A DNA stretch of 64,000 nucleotides from Lenzites betulinus (taxonomy: Eukaryota; Basidiomycota; Agaricomycetes; Polyporales; Polyporaceae), in the NCBI GenBank assembly GCA_022264855.1, contig JABYQU010000013.1:62001-126000 (forward strand), written 5' to 3'. Below are positions 23,727-36,324 of this stretch, piece by piece. The position numbers and the translations under genes are program-made. Within the stretch, counting starts at the first letter, position 1, and each line of letters begins with the position of its first letter. The notes under the pieces were generated by a model. It made no database searches. It was not told the DNA's origin and saw nothing but the letters and a program-made list of their open reading frames with translations.

Positions 23727-26700
23727 ATGGACAACCTCAAGATGTTCACACAAAAGCTACCGGATCCCTTCAACCTGCTGGGCGACCAGCCCAAACTAGC
23801 CTTCCGCAGCCAGCCAAGCGGGGTCGCGAAGCTTGCTACGACACGCGTGAGTGTGAAGCCGTGAATCGCAGAAATGAGGACAGGAGGTCATATTCTGCAT
23901 CCAGAATATCTCTGAGAAGGACTTGTACTGGGAGCAGGTGAGTATGCAGGCTCAAGGAAGCGTTCTCTACGTGCACACTGACCGAAGACCACTACGCGCC
24001 GTCCTAGTATGTCGTTCTCTTCGACTCTGCCTCCGACGTCTTTACTCTTATCACGCACAACGACGGTACGCATACTCTCTACGACGTGATCCCCTCACGG
24101 CTCACAACAGGTCCTCAAACCCCTCCCAGTCCGTCGCGCCCTCTACGAAGCCCCGGAGAACGTAGCCACCCTCATCCGCGTAATCTCAGCCCGGCTCTTC
24201 AACCTAGTCTCGGACCACACATTCCCCGCACCCGCGCCCTCCTCCGTCTCCTCCCTCGCATCCTCAATCATCCGCACAGGGACCGGCGGCGCCGCAGGCG
24301 CAGGTGAGCGCAACGCGACGAAGGAGGTCCTCAACTGCATCCGCGTCCTCCAGCGCGTCCTGCCTGCCGTGTTCGAGATCGAGAGCGAGCCGAGCAGGTT
24401 CGAGCGCGAGGTGCTCTGGAAGCGCGTGCCCGTGCCTGGGTCCGCGGCAGAGCAGGAGCGCACCGCGAGCGGTGCGGCAGGCAGTGCGGTCGACGAGGCG
24501 AGTGCGCAGGCGCAGTTCGTGATTGAGGATGAGGACGAGAGCGATGAGGACGGGGACGAGGAGGGCGGGGCGCGCACGCCGAAGGACCCGCCCAGGCAGC
24601 CGGAGCAGCGCGGACAGCAGCAGGCGGAGCCGGAGAAGGCGAAGGACACGATGCCGTCTATCGCCGAAAGGCTGTTTAGCTGCTTGATAGACCTCATGTT
24701 TTGCTGTGGGTTCACGCTGCCGACGAAGATACAGGTCGACCACTACAAGATCAACTATGTCATTTGGTACGTGCGCTGCGCCCGAAGTGGTGCTACAGTC
24801 CTTACGTTCGTATTTAGGGAGAAGGGCGTGGGGTCAACCACAGACCCAGGACCAAGCTATCAGTACGAGACGAACAAGACGGAGGTGCTCCGGCTATTGC
24901 TTGTTTTGCTCTCTCGCCAGATCTACGTCCCACCCTCCGCGCTCTTCACCTCCCCTTCGTCCTACACCCTTCATTTTGTGCAGAACCTTCCGCGGCGCGA
25001 CGTGCTCACGGTTCTGTGTTCGCTCATGAACACTGCAGTGAACGCGACACACCCCGGGAGCGCGAACATGATGGGCACCGTCGCAGGCCGGCTGCCGTAT
25101 AACCACCTGCTCATGAAGGGCGAGGATCCACGCACGTCGCTTGTGTCTATATGCTTCCAGGTTCTCTGTGTGCTGCTCGACTTCCAGAGTGGTCCCGCGA
25201 GGGATGCAGGTGCTGAGGGCCAAGCGTCAGGGCCTACGGCGAAGACGAACGCGTTCCGCTTCTTCATTGCTAAACTGGTGAGCTGGGTATCAGTAGCAAT
25301 AGAGATGTATGCTTGTTTGCTGACATGGTTGTGTCGCCTCATTGCAGCATCGGTCCTCAGACTTCGCGTTCATTCTCGATGGCGTGGTAAGCATATTTGA
25401 GACGGAGATGGCTTCACTCCATGGCCTCCTGCCGGGGTCAAAGAAGTCAGTGCTTTACATGCCCGAAGCCGGTGAGTTGGGTTGCTGTCATCTGATGTGA
25501 ACGAAGTTTTAAACTTCGTGCAGTCATCTTCCTTTGGAAGATGCTCGAGCTCAACAAGGTGAGTGATGGTAGCATTTGTCATGCCACACGCTGACGTCCT
25601 GTCTGCAGAAATTCCGGGCATATCTGCTTGACTCCGAGAAAGGTATGGACGTCATGGCGTACCTGCTATGCTATGGACTCGAGATCAAGGACAAGCCGGG
25701 TAGGTCGAATGTGTGTGTTGCACGAATCGAGTTCATTGACTTGCTGGTGCAGAGCAACACGGCATGTGCCGTGTACTATCATATATGATCCAGAGCTTGT
25801 CTGCTGAACGAACGTTCGGCCTCAAGCTTGGGTCTCCGCTTCGGGCACAAATACCCCAGAAGTGGGTTACACCTGGTACAGTAGGGGACTTCATGATTCA
25901 CGTACGTATCGCCATGTCATCGTACGTCCCAAATCTAACGAACGTGCTCCGCTTCTCCTAGTCAATATACTCGATGGTTGCTACCACTTCGGGTAGCCTC
26001 AACTCACTATACCCCGCACTCATCATCGCCCTCTCCAACTCCGCCCCATACTTCAAGAACCTTAGCGTGACGTCCTCCGCGCGCCTTCTCCAGCTCTTCA
26101 ACGCATTCGCGAACCCGTCCTTCCTGCTCTCCGACGAGGGTCACCCCCGCCTCCTCTTCTTCGTGCTCGAGGCCTTCAACGGCGTGCTCATGTATGGTCT
26201 CGCGGAGAACCCCAATCTCGTCTACGCGATCCTCCACGCGCATAAACAGTTCGAGGACCTCGGCACATTCACCCTCGCGCGCGGCTTGCGCGAGATCCGC
26301 CGCATTCAGCAGCTGAAGGAGGAGCGCGCCGCGCAGGCGAAAGGCCGCGGCTCTGTCGACAAGGGCAAGCGGCGCGCGCGGGACATCGAGGAAGGCGCAC
26401 CGCACGAGGAGAAGGCGCGCCTGCTTCAACGTGAACTCGGCTCGCTAGACCTGGCGCGGTCGACGGAGTCCACGGAGGCGCTGCATGAGAGCCTGACGCG
26501 CGCGGGGTCGCGGGACGAGGAGCTGACGTCGACGCGCCCGCTGATGTCGCCGACGGTTGCGGACACGCAACTGGGCAGCTCGGCCGCGCCGGCCGTGTCG
26601 GAGAAGGCGAGGGGCAAAATGCGGGCGGGGAGGTCGCTGTCGGGCGATATGACGGGGAGTTTGGAGCGGCTGGCTGCTTCGGGCGTGGGGAGGAACGGGT

Positions 26701-27302
26701 TTGTTCCTACACAGGAATGGGTGAGTGCCCTGTGGCCTCATCCTGGCATTGATACTCACGACCGGGAACACCAGGTCGCATCATGGCAGCAGGGGTCAGT
26801 ATTATCATGCTGGAAGCTGAATGGGATGATTGCTGACGAGTTGCTATGTAGGCTTCCCTTGGACACGATTCTGCTCGTGATCTCCGAGCTGTTGCCGAAG
26901 GTACAGAACCTGAAATCCTCACTGAGCGCTGCGACTGCGACCAGTGCGATCACCGACATGCTGAGGAGCGCCAATGTGGACCAAGTACTGGCCAAACCAC
27001 CACCTCTCTCCCCGAGGAGGTTCATGGTACGCCGATGCCCCCAATATATAGGTTGCCTGGCCGAGCTGATGTCTCGCTAGTGGTCGGAAGCGTCGATAGT
27101 ATGGCTCACCTCGCTTATATGGGGCGAAATCTACGTCCGCGGGATGACCCCGCTGGGCATATGGAACAACACCGCGGTGCGGCTGTTCTATGTCAAGCAC
27201 GCTCAGGCGCAGCAGCGCCAGATCACCGAGACGGTGACGAACGTTGTCGGTGGGCTGCTCGGCCGGACCGAGTCGACTCAATCGGTGGCGAGACGGCAGT
27301 GA
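23727..27302 (+). CDS. HID1: HID1 domain protein (Ecm30/HID-1 family)
   Basis: A large peripheral Golgi protein implicated in secretory trafficking in animals; the yeast relative is Ecm30. It starts MDNLKMFTQKLPDPFNLLGD. After short introns it shows the family segments NISEKDLYWEQ and DVFTLITHND, CIRVLQRVLPAVFEIE, FSCLIDLMFCCGFTLPTK, LRLLLVLLSRQIYVPPSALF and RRDVLTVLCSLMNTAVN. An acidic linker near 24520-24570 and a disordered insert around 26300-26700 interrupt the helical repeats. The C-terminus includes IYVRGMTPLGIWNNTAVRLF. The size of about 950 residues and roughly eleven exons are consistent with fungal members. Identification rests on several separate blocks, so it is solid, but the function is inferred. 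Confidence 0.88.
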
Positions 27303-28122
27303 GGGTGCCGCCCGAGCCTGGTTATGTTTGGACTAGGATTGGATATGTTTCTAGGTACAGTCCTTGCATGTGTATATTCATTGGAGCATGCGTCTACGCT
27401 GCCTATGCCCTCCAGGTCCCTCGGCATGATGTTGTGAGTCTGTGCTGTCCGGCTGGGGCGTGAACCTGACATCCGTGCGATAAGAGGGTACTCAAAGTTC
27501 GAACACACCATGATATTGAGGACATGGCCAGACATGGCCGTCCACGCGGCGGCCGGGCCCCGCCAAACCTCCGACGCGCTCCCAAGTTTATCCCCTCCTT
27601 CCTTCGATAACTGAAGCACTAGCAAACAATCTGGCATGATGAGTTGTATATCCGATGCTTGCAAACTCTCATATCTCAAGTCCTATCTAAAGTGCTATGC
27701 AATCTACTGATATCGTGAGCTTGACTAGCCTGCTACTTATAGCTGCGCATGCGTAACGTTGCACTTCCGGCGCCGGCCGCAGAGCGCTAGCTTCTTACTT
27801 CTCATCACGATTCGTCATGCTTTGCAGCGCGTTAGCTGCGCTGGTGCCGCATGTTAACGATGAGGATCACGCCCGGCTTGCTAGCATAGGGAAAAGGCCA
27901 ACCTGAGATGCGATGTGTATCTCAGGGTCGGCCAAGCCTCGAGTCGCACGGCTTGTGGCTAAATACGCACGATATGATGACATACGCCGGCCGGCGCGAC
28001 AACTCTTTCCGCTCCTCCACTGTGGCACTACTTATCTCTACCCTGGCCTGCAGAACCCCCCACCTATCTCCCGCCCCCTTCCCCCCTCGCAGTGAGCAAG
28101 AGCTCTGCTGCAGCGTGCAGCC
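27303..28122. other. Intergenic region HID1/MFS
   Basis: 820 bases between two plus-strand genes. No gene, tRNA or repeat was seen; the right end is pyrimidine-rich, as in a promoter. Confidence 0.45.
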
Positions 28123-30711
28123 ATGACGCCTCCCACCTCGCGCGATGTTTCTCGCCTGCGCCAGGATCCTCCATCGCGCTCGCGGTCCCGCCCTCGGAAC
28201 TCACGGCATGAGACCTCGTCCTCCATCCCGCTCTTATCCCAGGGCCCCGACGATCTCATGGTCCCCGGCGGCATGGTAGGAGAGGAGACTGCGGAACTCT
28301 TGCACGAGTTCGTTCACCCCCATCAACACGCGAGCGAACAGACCCTTGTAGAGGACGAGGGGCTCGCAGATGTCGAAGAAGGTGAGGAGGGTGAGGAGGA
28401 AGAGGGGGAGGCAGTCGACCCCTTGTGGCGGAAGCGCTTGCCATGGTGGAAGAGGCCCTCTGCCTGGTGGTCAGTGCCTCTATGCAAGCTGTTTCACGTG
28501 AAGGGGACTCATTCAAAATCGTTACCATTATTACCATTAGGTTCCTGGGATATGTGCCGTTCTCTGCAATTGCGATGACCATCACCGCGGCGGCGAAGAT
28601 AGAGCTGTATACATATCTCGCCTGCGAAGTGCACAAGCCAGTTGTGACCCCCGATCACGACGTGCTTTCGTTCTTCAACCATATCAACGGGACGGTTGTA
28701 CTCGACCGTAAGTAGAGTCAGCACCACTGTCCTGTGCACGCTAACTCATGCTGCACTGAAGACCCCAGCCAGCGGGTGTGCCATGCGGATCCTGTCGTTT
28801 CCGCCGCCGTAGCGGAACTGAACATCATGATGACCACTACCATGGGTGTATTGAGCTGCATGACCACGGCTTGGTGGGGCTCGGTATGCATGTCTTTCTG
28901 CGTCGATGACTTGTGTCTCAATACTATTCTCAGCTTTCTGACAGACATGGCCGGACAACTGTCTTGAGCTGCTCCGTTTTCGGCGTCGTCATCACAGACT
29001 TCGTGATCATCATGGTTTACTACTTCAACAAGCAGCTCCCTGGAGGATATATGTTCCTCGTCGTGGGGCCAGTCCTAGAGGGACTCCTTGGGGGTAATGT
29101 GATGTTCACCTAGGCTGCAGCACAATACTCACACCGATCCAGGGCTATCCTCTATTTCTGGGAGTGTGCACGCATACATGTCTGATTGCACATCTCCTGC
29201 CAGCCGGTCAGCAAACACTCTTGCCAGCCTGCGTTGCTCGACTAATGCGCCATGGCACCTACAGCTCTAAGATTTTCTCCCGCTACCTGGGGCTCTTGTT
29301 TACAGGCATGGCGATCGGGCCGACTCTCGGCGGACTCGTCATCCGCTTTACGGGAAGCTTTATATCTGTGTTCTACATCGCTGCGGGGCTGCATCTGATC
29401 TACGCGTTCCTGATCTGGTTTGTGATCCCGGAGTCGCTGCACAAGCGCGACATGGAGGCTGCGCGTATCCGGCAGAAGGTCGAGGACGAGCAGTATCGCG
29501 CCGCCCACGCTCACGGGGGCTTGCTCGTGTTCCTGAAGCGTCTGTTCGCGTTTCTCACCCCTCTGCTGCTATTCCTCCCGATCCATTTGAATGAGGGTGG
29601 GACGCCGTCGAAGGCGAAACGGCGTGACTGGAGTTTGTGCCTTCTTGTTGCTGCCTATGGGTTTACTGTTTCCCTAATGGTGAGTGGGGTGCCAATGCTG
29701 TATACACCGGGAGCTGACATGCTTTCAGGGTTCCTACGTGTATTTCATGCAATATATTCAAACATTCTTCGAGTGGAATACGGAACAGGTGCGGTCACAT
29801 TGAACTCACAGCAGTGTCTGAACAGGATTAACGGTGGTCCCCAGGTTGGCTACTGGTTCAGCGCCATTGGCGTGACCAGGGCTCTCTTCCTGACCGTCGG
29901 TCTACCGTGTACGTTCCCTTTCATGTCCGTCTTACTCTCGCTCACACATCTCCTTTCCGTGGGCAGTCATAATCAAGGTTGCCAAAGGCAAACCTCCCCC
30001 AATCCAGCTCCCCACAGAACCGGCCGAGCCCCTCAATAACCCCTCCCCCTCATCCGAGGACGATACCCCCACCACCACCGCACGCCAGCCCTCCCCCGCG
30101 CGCCCCGCCGCGCACGTCCACTCTTCCGCATTCGACCTCAACCTGGCGCGGGCCTCGCTCATCATAGACGCCCTAACCTACTTCCTGCTCACGATCGTGC
30201 CGGACGGCCTGACGTTCGCCGCGACGTCGTGCCTGGGCGCACTCGGTATGGGCTTCGGGCCCGCGCTGCAGAGCGTCGCGCTCACGCTGTACCACCGCCG
30301 CGGCGGGCGCGACACGGGCAAGCTGTTCGGCGCGCTGAGCGTCGTGCAAGCATTGAGGTGCGTTTTATCTCATCCTATTTCAGAACAGTATGTGATCAGA
30401 CGTGCTGACGAACGACCACACCGTGCAGCGCGCAGATCTTCGGCCCGTTCGTGTACGGGCTCACGTACGCGAAGACGGTGGCGACGTACCCGAAGACGAT
30501 CATCGCGATGGCCGCGAGCGCCGTCATGGTGTCCTGCGTCCTCCTCGCGTTCGTCCGCCTCCCCGCGGAGCCCGCGAAGGACGGGGATGTCGAGGAGCAG
30601 GCGGCGCCCGCGCCCGCGCACCCGGAGCGGGAGGAGACGCTCGTGGGAGAGGGCCAGCCACTCATTGTGATCGAGGATGAGGAGAGCGGGCGGCAGGTCG
30701 TCAAGCCGTGA
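28123..30711 (+). CDS. Major facilitator superfamily transporter
   Basis: A membrane transporter of the TetA/HIAT1-like MFS branch; substrate unknown. A disordered N-terminal part with an acidic run (about 28370-28420) precedes the first helix (FLGYVPFSAIAMTITAAAKI). The signature loop between helices 2 and 3 is WWGSLSDRHGRTTVLSCSVF. Further helices include GLLFTGMAIGPTLGGLVIRF and FYIAAGLHLIYAFLIWFVIP. A long central loop separates the two halves. The second half contains GALGMGFGPALQSVALTLYH and a final helix (TIIAMAASAVMVSCVLLAFV), then a charged cytosolic tail ending QVVKP. Several introns are present. Confidence 0.88.
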
Positions 30712-31683
30712 ATCTATGAAGCCATGAAGGCCGGTGGTGGATTCCGCGGCGCCGGTCTTCGAGCTTGCAGTTGTGTGCTGAGCACTGGAAATTCTTGAAG
30801 CAGGTATCTGTCTGCGCTGTACTGGTAGCCAGTTGTAACAGTACTTGTATACGTCGCTTGCGATGCGACGTTTAAGTTGGGTGTTGAACGAGAGCAAACT
30901 TGCATCCGGTGTGTCACGGCAATACAAGGTAATCCCATCGCAGAAGGGAGATGCTACATGACATAACATATGTATACATGTAAGAAAGCCCTTGTACTAT
31001 AGATGTCGTAGGCAAACTTAAGCTTTTGTCTCTTACGAGACAGGACGTTAGTTCGAGCGGCTCTTGCCGCGCGTGTGTACTGTTGGCCATTGGAGCTTGA
31101 AGGTGTATCGTCCTGGGTGTTGACGCGTTGACGGGCAGATCGGAAGTATAGACGATGCCATAGGATGTCGGCACTGCCACATTGGCATTGTACTGCATCT
31201 ACTTTGCAACCTCATGCACAAGATCGAGCGACCCTCACGAACTACTCACCGCGCTTTCGACCTGCGGATACATAACGTTTCCCTAGCATGTCAACTACGA
31301 ATCTTGCAGTGACGCATCTCGGTCGTCTCATCCACCCAAAAGACTTGCTAATTAGCCCGGAAATGCGAGAAAGACGCGCACGCACGGCAGCAATACACAA
31401 GAAGTAGAACGACGCCGGGGAGCCGCAGTGACATATACGGTGCCTAGGTATACCCGAGCCCACCGGAAGGATATTATGTGGGCCGGAGAGAATATCGGAA
31501 GAGACAACATGGGGTGGCCAGTAATGGCACGCTATACTTGACTCGCCGCGCATATACGACGCTCCCACCGCTGCAGGAGAGCCATATATGCACGCGTTGG
31601 ATACAGCGTGCACCGATAGCGCGATAGCTGGAGATAGACTGAAGGGGTGCATGGCCGCATATCGAGCGCGGGGGTGGGCGCGA
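30712..31683. other. Convergent intergenic region MFS/DPBB
   Basis: 972 bases between two stop codons. It probably holds both 3' untranslated regions plus spacer. Short frames on both strands have no protein-like features that I trust. Confidence 0.45.
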
Positions 31684-32664
31684 TTACGCGGCTGCGTTCG
31701 GCGCTTCGAAGACCGCGTTGGCGAGACCGGCGAGCTGGAGCATCGCGAGGCTGAACTGCTCGAGGTTGCCCGTGTCGAAGGTGACAACGGTCGTCGTCGG
31801 GTCCGGCGGGGCGGAGCTGCTCGTGCTCGACGGGGGCGGCGTGGCGCTCGAGCTCGGGGAGCTGCTCGAGGACGTCGAGGTGGCGGTGCTAGTGTGGTGG
31901 GACGTGGACGTGGACGTGGACGTCTTGTGGGTCGAGGACGAGGTCGACGAGGGCGGCGGCGGCGGAGGGGGCGAGCTCGTCGGCTGCTGGTGGGTAGTGG
32001 TGGTTGGTTTTGAGGGCATGGTCGTGACGGTCGGCGCGGCGCCTCCGCCGAAGTTCCACGAGCCGTAGATCTGGCCGGGGTCGGTGCTGCCTGCGAAGAA
32101 CTTGAAGAGGCCGGGGGACAGATCGATCGCTCCGTATGGGCACTCCTCGCACTACAAAGGGAAGTTAGGCCTGGTTTTTCCCTTTCTCACCGACGCGCAC
32201 GGACCTCGTCGGTGATCATGGCACCAGTGGTTTTCCCCTGGTACTCAACAGTGATTTTGTTGTAGCAGTGAGAACCGCCATCCCATTGCTACGAAGGCGC
32301 ATCGAATAAGCATTAGGGTTTGAGAGCTCGGTTGCGTCGCGGACTCACAAGAGTGTTAAGTGCAACAATCTGAAACTCGTCAGACGAATATTGAAATGCT
32401 GATTATGCGAGCACTTACGAAGTCATTGGGCTGGTCAAACGAACCGCACGCGTTCTGGCCTACAGCAAAGAAGGTGAATCGGCTGTTATCGAAGCGCTTC
32501 TGTAGGGTGGAGTTCTGGTTGCGAGGCAGAACATTGAGCGCAGCATGGCGATGGCCTTGCTCGAGACGCTTCGCATCGTGTGCGCCGGAATGAGCAAGCA
32601 CACAGGACGAGGCGAGGAGCACGAAAAGGAAGGTGAGCCGGAAACGACTGGAGAGAGAAAACAT
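31684..32664 (-). CDS. Secreted DPBB (RlpA-like) protein with Ser/Thr/Pro tail
   Basis: An extracellular barwin/expansin-like double-psi beta-barrel protein, common in basidiomycetes; a cell-wall or defence role is inferred only. The signal peptide lies in FLFVLLASSCVLAHSGAHD. A linker leads to KRFDNSRFTFFAVGQNACGS, which opens the barrel. Next come VALNTLQWDGGSHCYNKITV, ITDECEECPYGAIDLSPGLF and GQIYGSWNFG. The paired cysteines and the ITDEC aspartate are in place. A low-complexity tail of Ser, Thr, Pro and His follows (about 31800-32010). It is likely O-glycosylated, and the protein ends FEAPNAAA. It is a paralogue of the gene at 33959-34614. Confidence 0.9.
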
Positions 32665-32977
32665 TATGGCGGAAGCCTGGACGGTTGAAGGAACGGTGGG
32701 GGCTGCTGCCCGGCTGGCGACGACGATGGTGGGAGGAGAACAAGATGTAATAGGGCACGCTGAAACCGTGGGCGACTATACAAGAAACGGAGTTCCTTCA
32801 CTCAATGGGCGCGACCGGACGCTGCCGGTGCCTGGCCGACGTCAAACGGCTGATGGCGAACGTGACCGCGTTCTCCTCCGCCGGCGCCTCTTTCCCGCTC
32901 CTCTCCGTCCTCTCACCTTCTCCGCATTTGTAGCCCTCGTCCTGCCCTCGTCCTCGCTTTCTACGCTCTCTGTCTGC
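32665..32977. promoter_or_regulatory. Divergent promoter region, DPBB and CBP4
   Basis: 313 bases between two divergent starts. A GTATAG element on the minus strand (about 32776) is the best TATA-like match for the DPBB gene. The CBP4 side is pyrimidine-rich. Confidence 0.3.
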
Positions 32978-33523
32978 ATGGCGCCATTTCCTTGGGGAAA
33001 ATTCTTCCTCTCAACCACAGGCAGTACGCAACACACACAATCAGCTTCGTTCACCGCTCTCGCCTGATGATCTGACCCATGCCCTCCAACAGTCATTGGT
33101 GTGGGATACTTAATCATGAAAGGTCGGCGCCGCAGCGAGTTTTCCATATATGTGCTTCACCATCTCATTCCCGCATCAATGTCTAGTCACAACACCCACG
33201 CCAGAACAGACATACGCGGTGAGTGACGATTTCGTACCTTTCATGCTAGTCTCCTTCGAGCGGGATAGACTACCTCGCGCTAACGATCGGCGTATTCACT
33301 CATGCTCGCTACCTTCACAGGCCATGTCCCCAGATTTGCGCAAGAAAGTAGATGCCAATCGCGCCGCAAGACTCGCTCGCGAAAACGCCACACAGCAACA
33401 GGCCGCAGCGCAGGTGAGTGTGTTCCCTCTTTTGCTAGAGTCGGAGCTTACGACACCGGGCGGCCGTAGTTGAACGACCCGGACGCACAAAAGCCTATAT
33501 GGGCAGACGGCTCACGATCATGA
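32978..33523 (+). CDS. CBP4: Complex III assembly factor CBP4
   Basis: An inner-membrane factor that binds newly made cytochrome b with Cbp3-Cbp6 during complex III assembly. Five very short exons (32978-33023, 33093-33122, 33187-33218, 33321-33413, 33470-33523) join in frame to 84 residues. The N-terminus MAPFPWGKFF is followed by a single membrane helix ending GVGYLIMK. Then come TTPTPEQTYAAMSPDLRKKV, the basic helix ANRAARLARENATQQQAAAQ and KPIWADG near the end. This order of blocks is characteristic of fungal Cbp4. No exon is long enough to be noticed alone. It sits between two DPBB genes, with no functional link evident. Confidence 0.85.
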
Positions 33524-33958
33524 CATACTCTGCAGGTCCCGCGCTACCACCCTCTCCGACTCCTCAGCCTCTCTTAGTGTATCTACCCGCTTACCGGAAT
33601 GTAATCAAGCTAGTCCGCTCTAATCGACATCTCTTCTCGTCCCCGCCATTGCCGGACCCATTCATCAATCTCGACCGCCTTCCGCTTATCACTCACACAG
33701 CAAAGCTCAGGAGTCGACACATTAGCATTACTGATCTAGTCTAAGATAGGCACAGTACAGCCGTACGACGATACAGCGCCGAAGCAACCAATAACACAGG
33801 CGACGACGGTGTAATAGATAGCGGGGCAGAGCCTCACGGACTGCACAGTTACAAACGATCCCAAAACGAACGACGGCGGGAAAGCAACTGAAAGAGCGGA
33901 TGCGCTCATGCGAGAGCGCGGGGAACGGGCGTATGCAAGCAAGACGGGGGCCTCGGGC
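33524..33958. other. Convergent intergenic region CBP4/DPBB
   Basis: 435 bases between the two stop codons; no gene was seen. Confidence 0.45.
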
Positions 33959-34614
33959 TTAGTCGAACCACCAGCTGCCGAAGATTTCGCCCTCATCGAG
34001 GGGCGCGAGGGCAGCGAAGAGCGGGCGCGAAAGGTCCGCCTGGACGTCGTTGCACCCGGGGCACTACATCCCCCTACCTCAGCTAGGACCAACAACTATG
34101 TGGCGAGGCAACGTACCTCGTCGGTGACGGTGGCTTGGACCTGCTTGCCCTTGTACTCGACGGTGACCTGCTTGTAGCAGTGCGCACCGTTGTTGTACAT
34201 CTGCCCCGCCACATGTCAGCATCCACACAAGTTCGGACAGCCACAATCACAGACTCACCGAAGGGCTCAAAGCGATGACCTACACCCACCCCCACATCCC
34301 AAAGTGAGCAGCCCCTCCAATCGGAGACAGAACACACCACTCACGAAAGCATTCCCATCATCCACGCTCCCGCACGCGTTCTCGCCTGCGTCGTAGAACG
34401 TGAACCGCGCGTTGTCGAAGCGCTTTCCGTGCGCACGCCCGCCGAGGGAGAGCGCGGTGCCGTTGTGCACCCCGTGGCGCTGGATGTGCGTGTGCGCGAC
34501 GCCGTTGGGCGGCTGGCCGTGCGAGTAGCTCGCGCCGTGTGGCGCGGCGCCCACCAGCGCGACGGCGGTGAGCGAAAGGAGGGTGAGGAGGAAGGAGCGG
34601 CTGGAGTTGAACAT
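33959..34614 (-). CDS. Secreted DPBB (RlpA-like) protein, short form
   Basis: A paralogue of the gene at 31684-32664, lacking the Ser/Thr-rich tail. The signal peptide is in FLLTLLSLTAVALVGAAPHG, followed by a His/Gly-rich linker. The barrel begins KRFDNARFTFYDAGENACGS and continues with VDDGNAF. After an intron it reads SMYNNGAHCYKQVTVEYKGK, then VTDECPGC. It ends EGEIFGSWWFD directly at the stop. The cysteine and aspartate pattern matches the paralogue. It is probably an extracellular protein of about 160-170 residues. A TATAAG element lies about 200 bp upstream. Exact intron ends in the middle are approximate. Confidence 0.88.
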
Positions 34615-36324
34615 GGTCGACTCGAAGATCACGCAAGGGAGGGAGGGGGGGAAGGAAGTAGAGAAGTAGACTGCTGCGGGGCGCGTCAGAGAGAGCGAGG
34701 ATGAGAGCGAACTGCAAAGGAGTGTAGGTAAGACGCTTCCGAGGTCGCTGGTGCTCCGGGTCGCTGATGACGGCGGCGGTCGATGGGCTCGCCCAGCACC
34801 CGCCCGGCCGCTCTTATACCCCGCAGGTCCCCGCCGTCGCGTACAGCGTATACGTACACGCCGGACGGTAAACGCGCGGGCGATGCCCGGGGCGACGGAC
34901 CGCGGATCCCATGCGCACGGGCGAGGCAAGGGTCGGCGCGTTACGCGAGACGGGTGGGACTCTGCGCGGGCGTAGCGGCGAGAACGAGCCCGGGGGCGCA
35001 GCGTCGCGTCGCCGTGCGGGGAGGCGGTCTGCCGGGCGCGCGGGCTTCTTGGAGCCTGTGTTGGGACGGGGGCAGAAGCTTCGGCCGCGACCGTTGTCGT
35101 ACGCGCTGTATTTTACGTTCCGCGAAGCGGCGGGGAGCTGCTTCGACGTAGACATGGATACTGGGCGTATGCACATGAACACCGAAGGGCCCTTGCCCGA
35201 TGTACATGTCTCGCGGGACGACCGACACCTCTTTCGGCCTCAGCGACCTAAAAAATGCACTCCCACACAACTGCGTAACAGTGACAGGTTACAGCAGCCA
35301 TGACTGTACCAGTATTACGGCGTACCATGGCCGCATGCCTCCGGCCGCACTCACCACTCGCCCCAGCAGGCCCTAACACCGTCGCAAAAGCCCAATGTGC
35401 ATCATGCATCAGGATTAGTCGTCTGTGCACAAGATTGTCGATCACACTAGCAGCGGTGCATGCAGCCCCGGCTCGGGATGCGACGCGGGACGAGCACAGA
35501 CAATCCAGAGTCGCCTCCGGCACACCTGCCCTCCGGGCGAATCGGGAAGGGCGAGGCTGATGATGTCTGCAGATCAGGCGGGAGCGAGCAGAGCGGACGT
35601 GCGAGACGGCTGCCCAGGACGGTGCACGATGACCGTGCTGAACACGGTGCAACTCCGCCCGAGGATTTTTACTACGGACTGGTGGGCTGGGTACCGTGAT
35701 GCTGCTTATGGAGGGCCTGTGCGACTGGGAATATTTAGCTCGGGCTGAGGAAGCATGGGGCATCGCGAGGTTCCCCGGCATGAATTCGACTCTTCGTCAT
35801 CTTCTGGACTGCTGGAGAATGTGTCTGGGGAGCGTATGCGACGGCGAGACACGGCGAGTGCGTTGAGGACCCGGGAAAAGGCTGACGCGTGGGGGCTGCG
35901 AGTAGCGTTTATGGACAGCCTTGCAATGGTACGTGAATCTATACATCATCGGCGTAAAACGTGAGAGGGGAGAGACAGAGAGAGCGAGACTATGTACGAG
36001 AAATACAGCGCACTAGAACTTGGAGAAAACGGATGCTCGACGGTCTCGTGAGCGTGAGCGTGAATTGGCCGCGAACGCACGGCAGTCGTAACGGGGAAGA
36101 ATGAGTAGTTGAGTGACAAACGGTCGTCGGTCAGGTAGTGGAAGCGTCCGGCGGTGAGTGGGAGCTCAGGCGCATATTAAAGATTCTAGGAAGGATACAG
36201 CACTGCGAGATTCCATTGAGCTTCTACAGGTATCTCCCGCAAGACCACACAGGGGTGCTTACCTCGGGTTCGTACGTACAGTGGATGGATAGTGTACACA
36301 AGTCCTCTTTGCCCACGCGGCCTC
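34615..36324. other. Long stretch without a confident gene
   Basis: 1.7 kb. The right-hand part upstream of the short DPBB gene is its promoter. Several GC-driven open frames exist (35248-35781 minus; 35425-35748 plus). A 69-codon plus-strand frame at 35755-35964 contains a GTACGT donor-like site, but nothing resembles a known family. Confidence 0.4.

Noticed and set aside
35248..35781. 177-codon minus-strand frame
   Set aside because: No recognisable motif, overlapping plus-strand frames are equally open, and its composition follows local GC.
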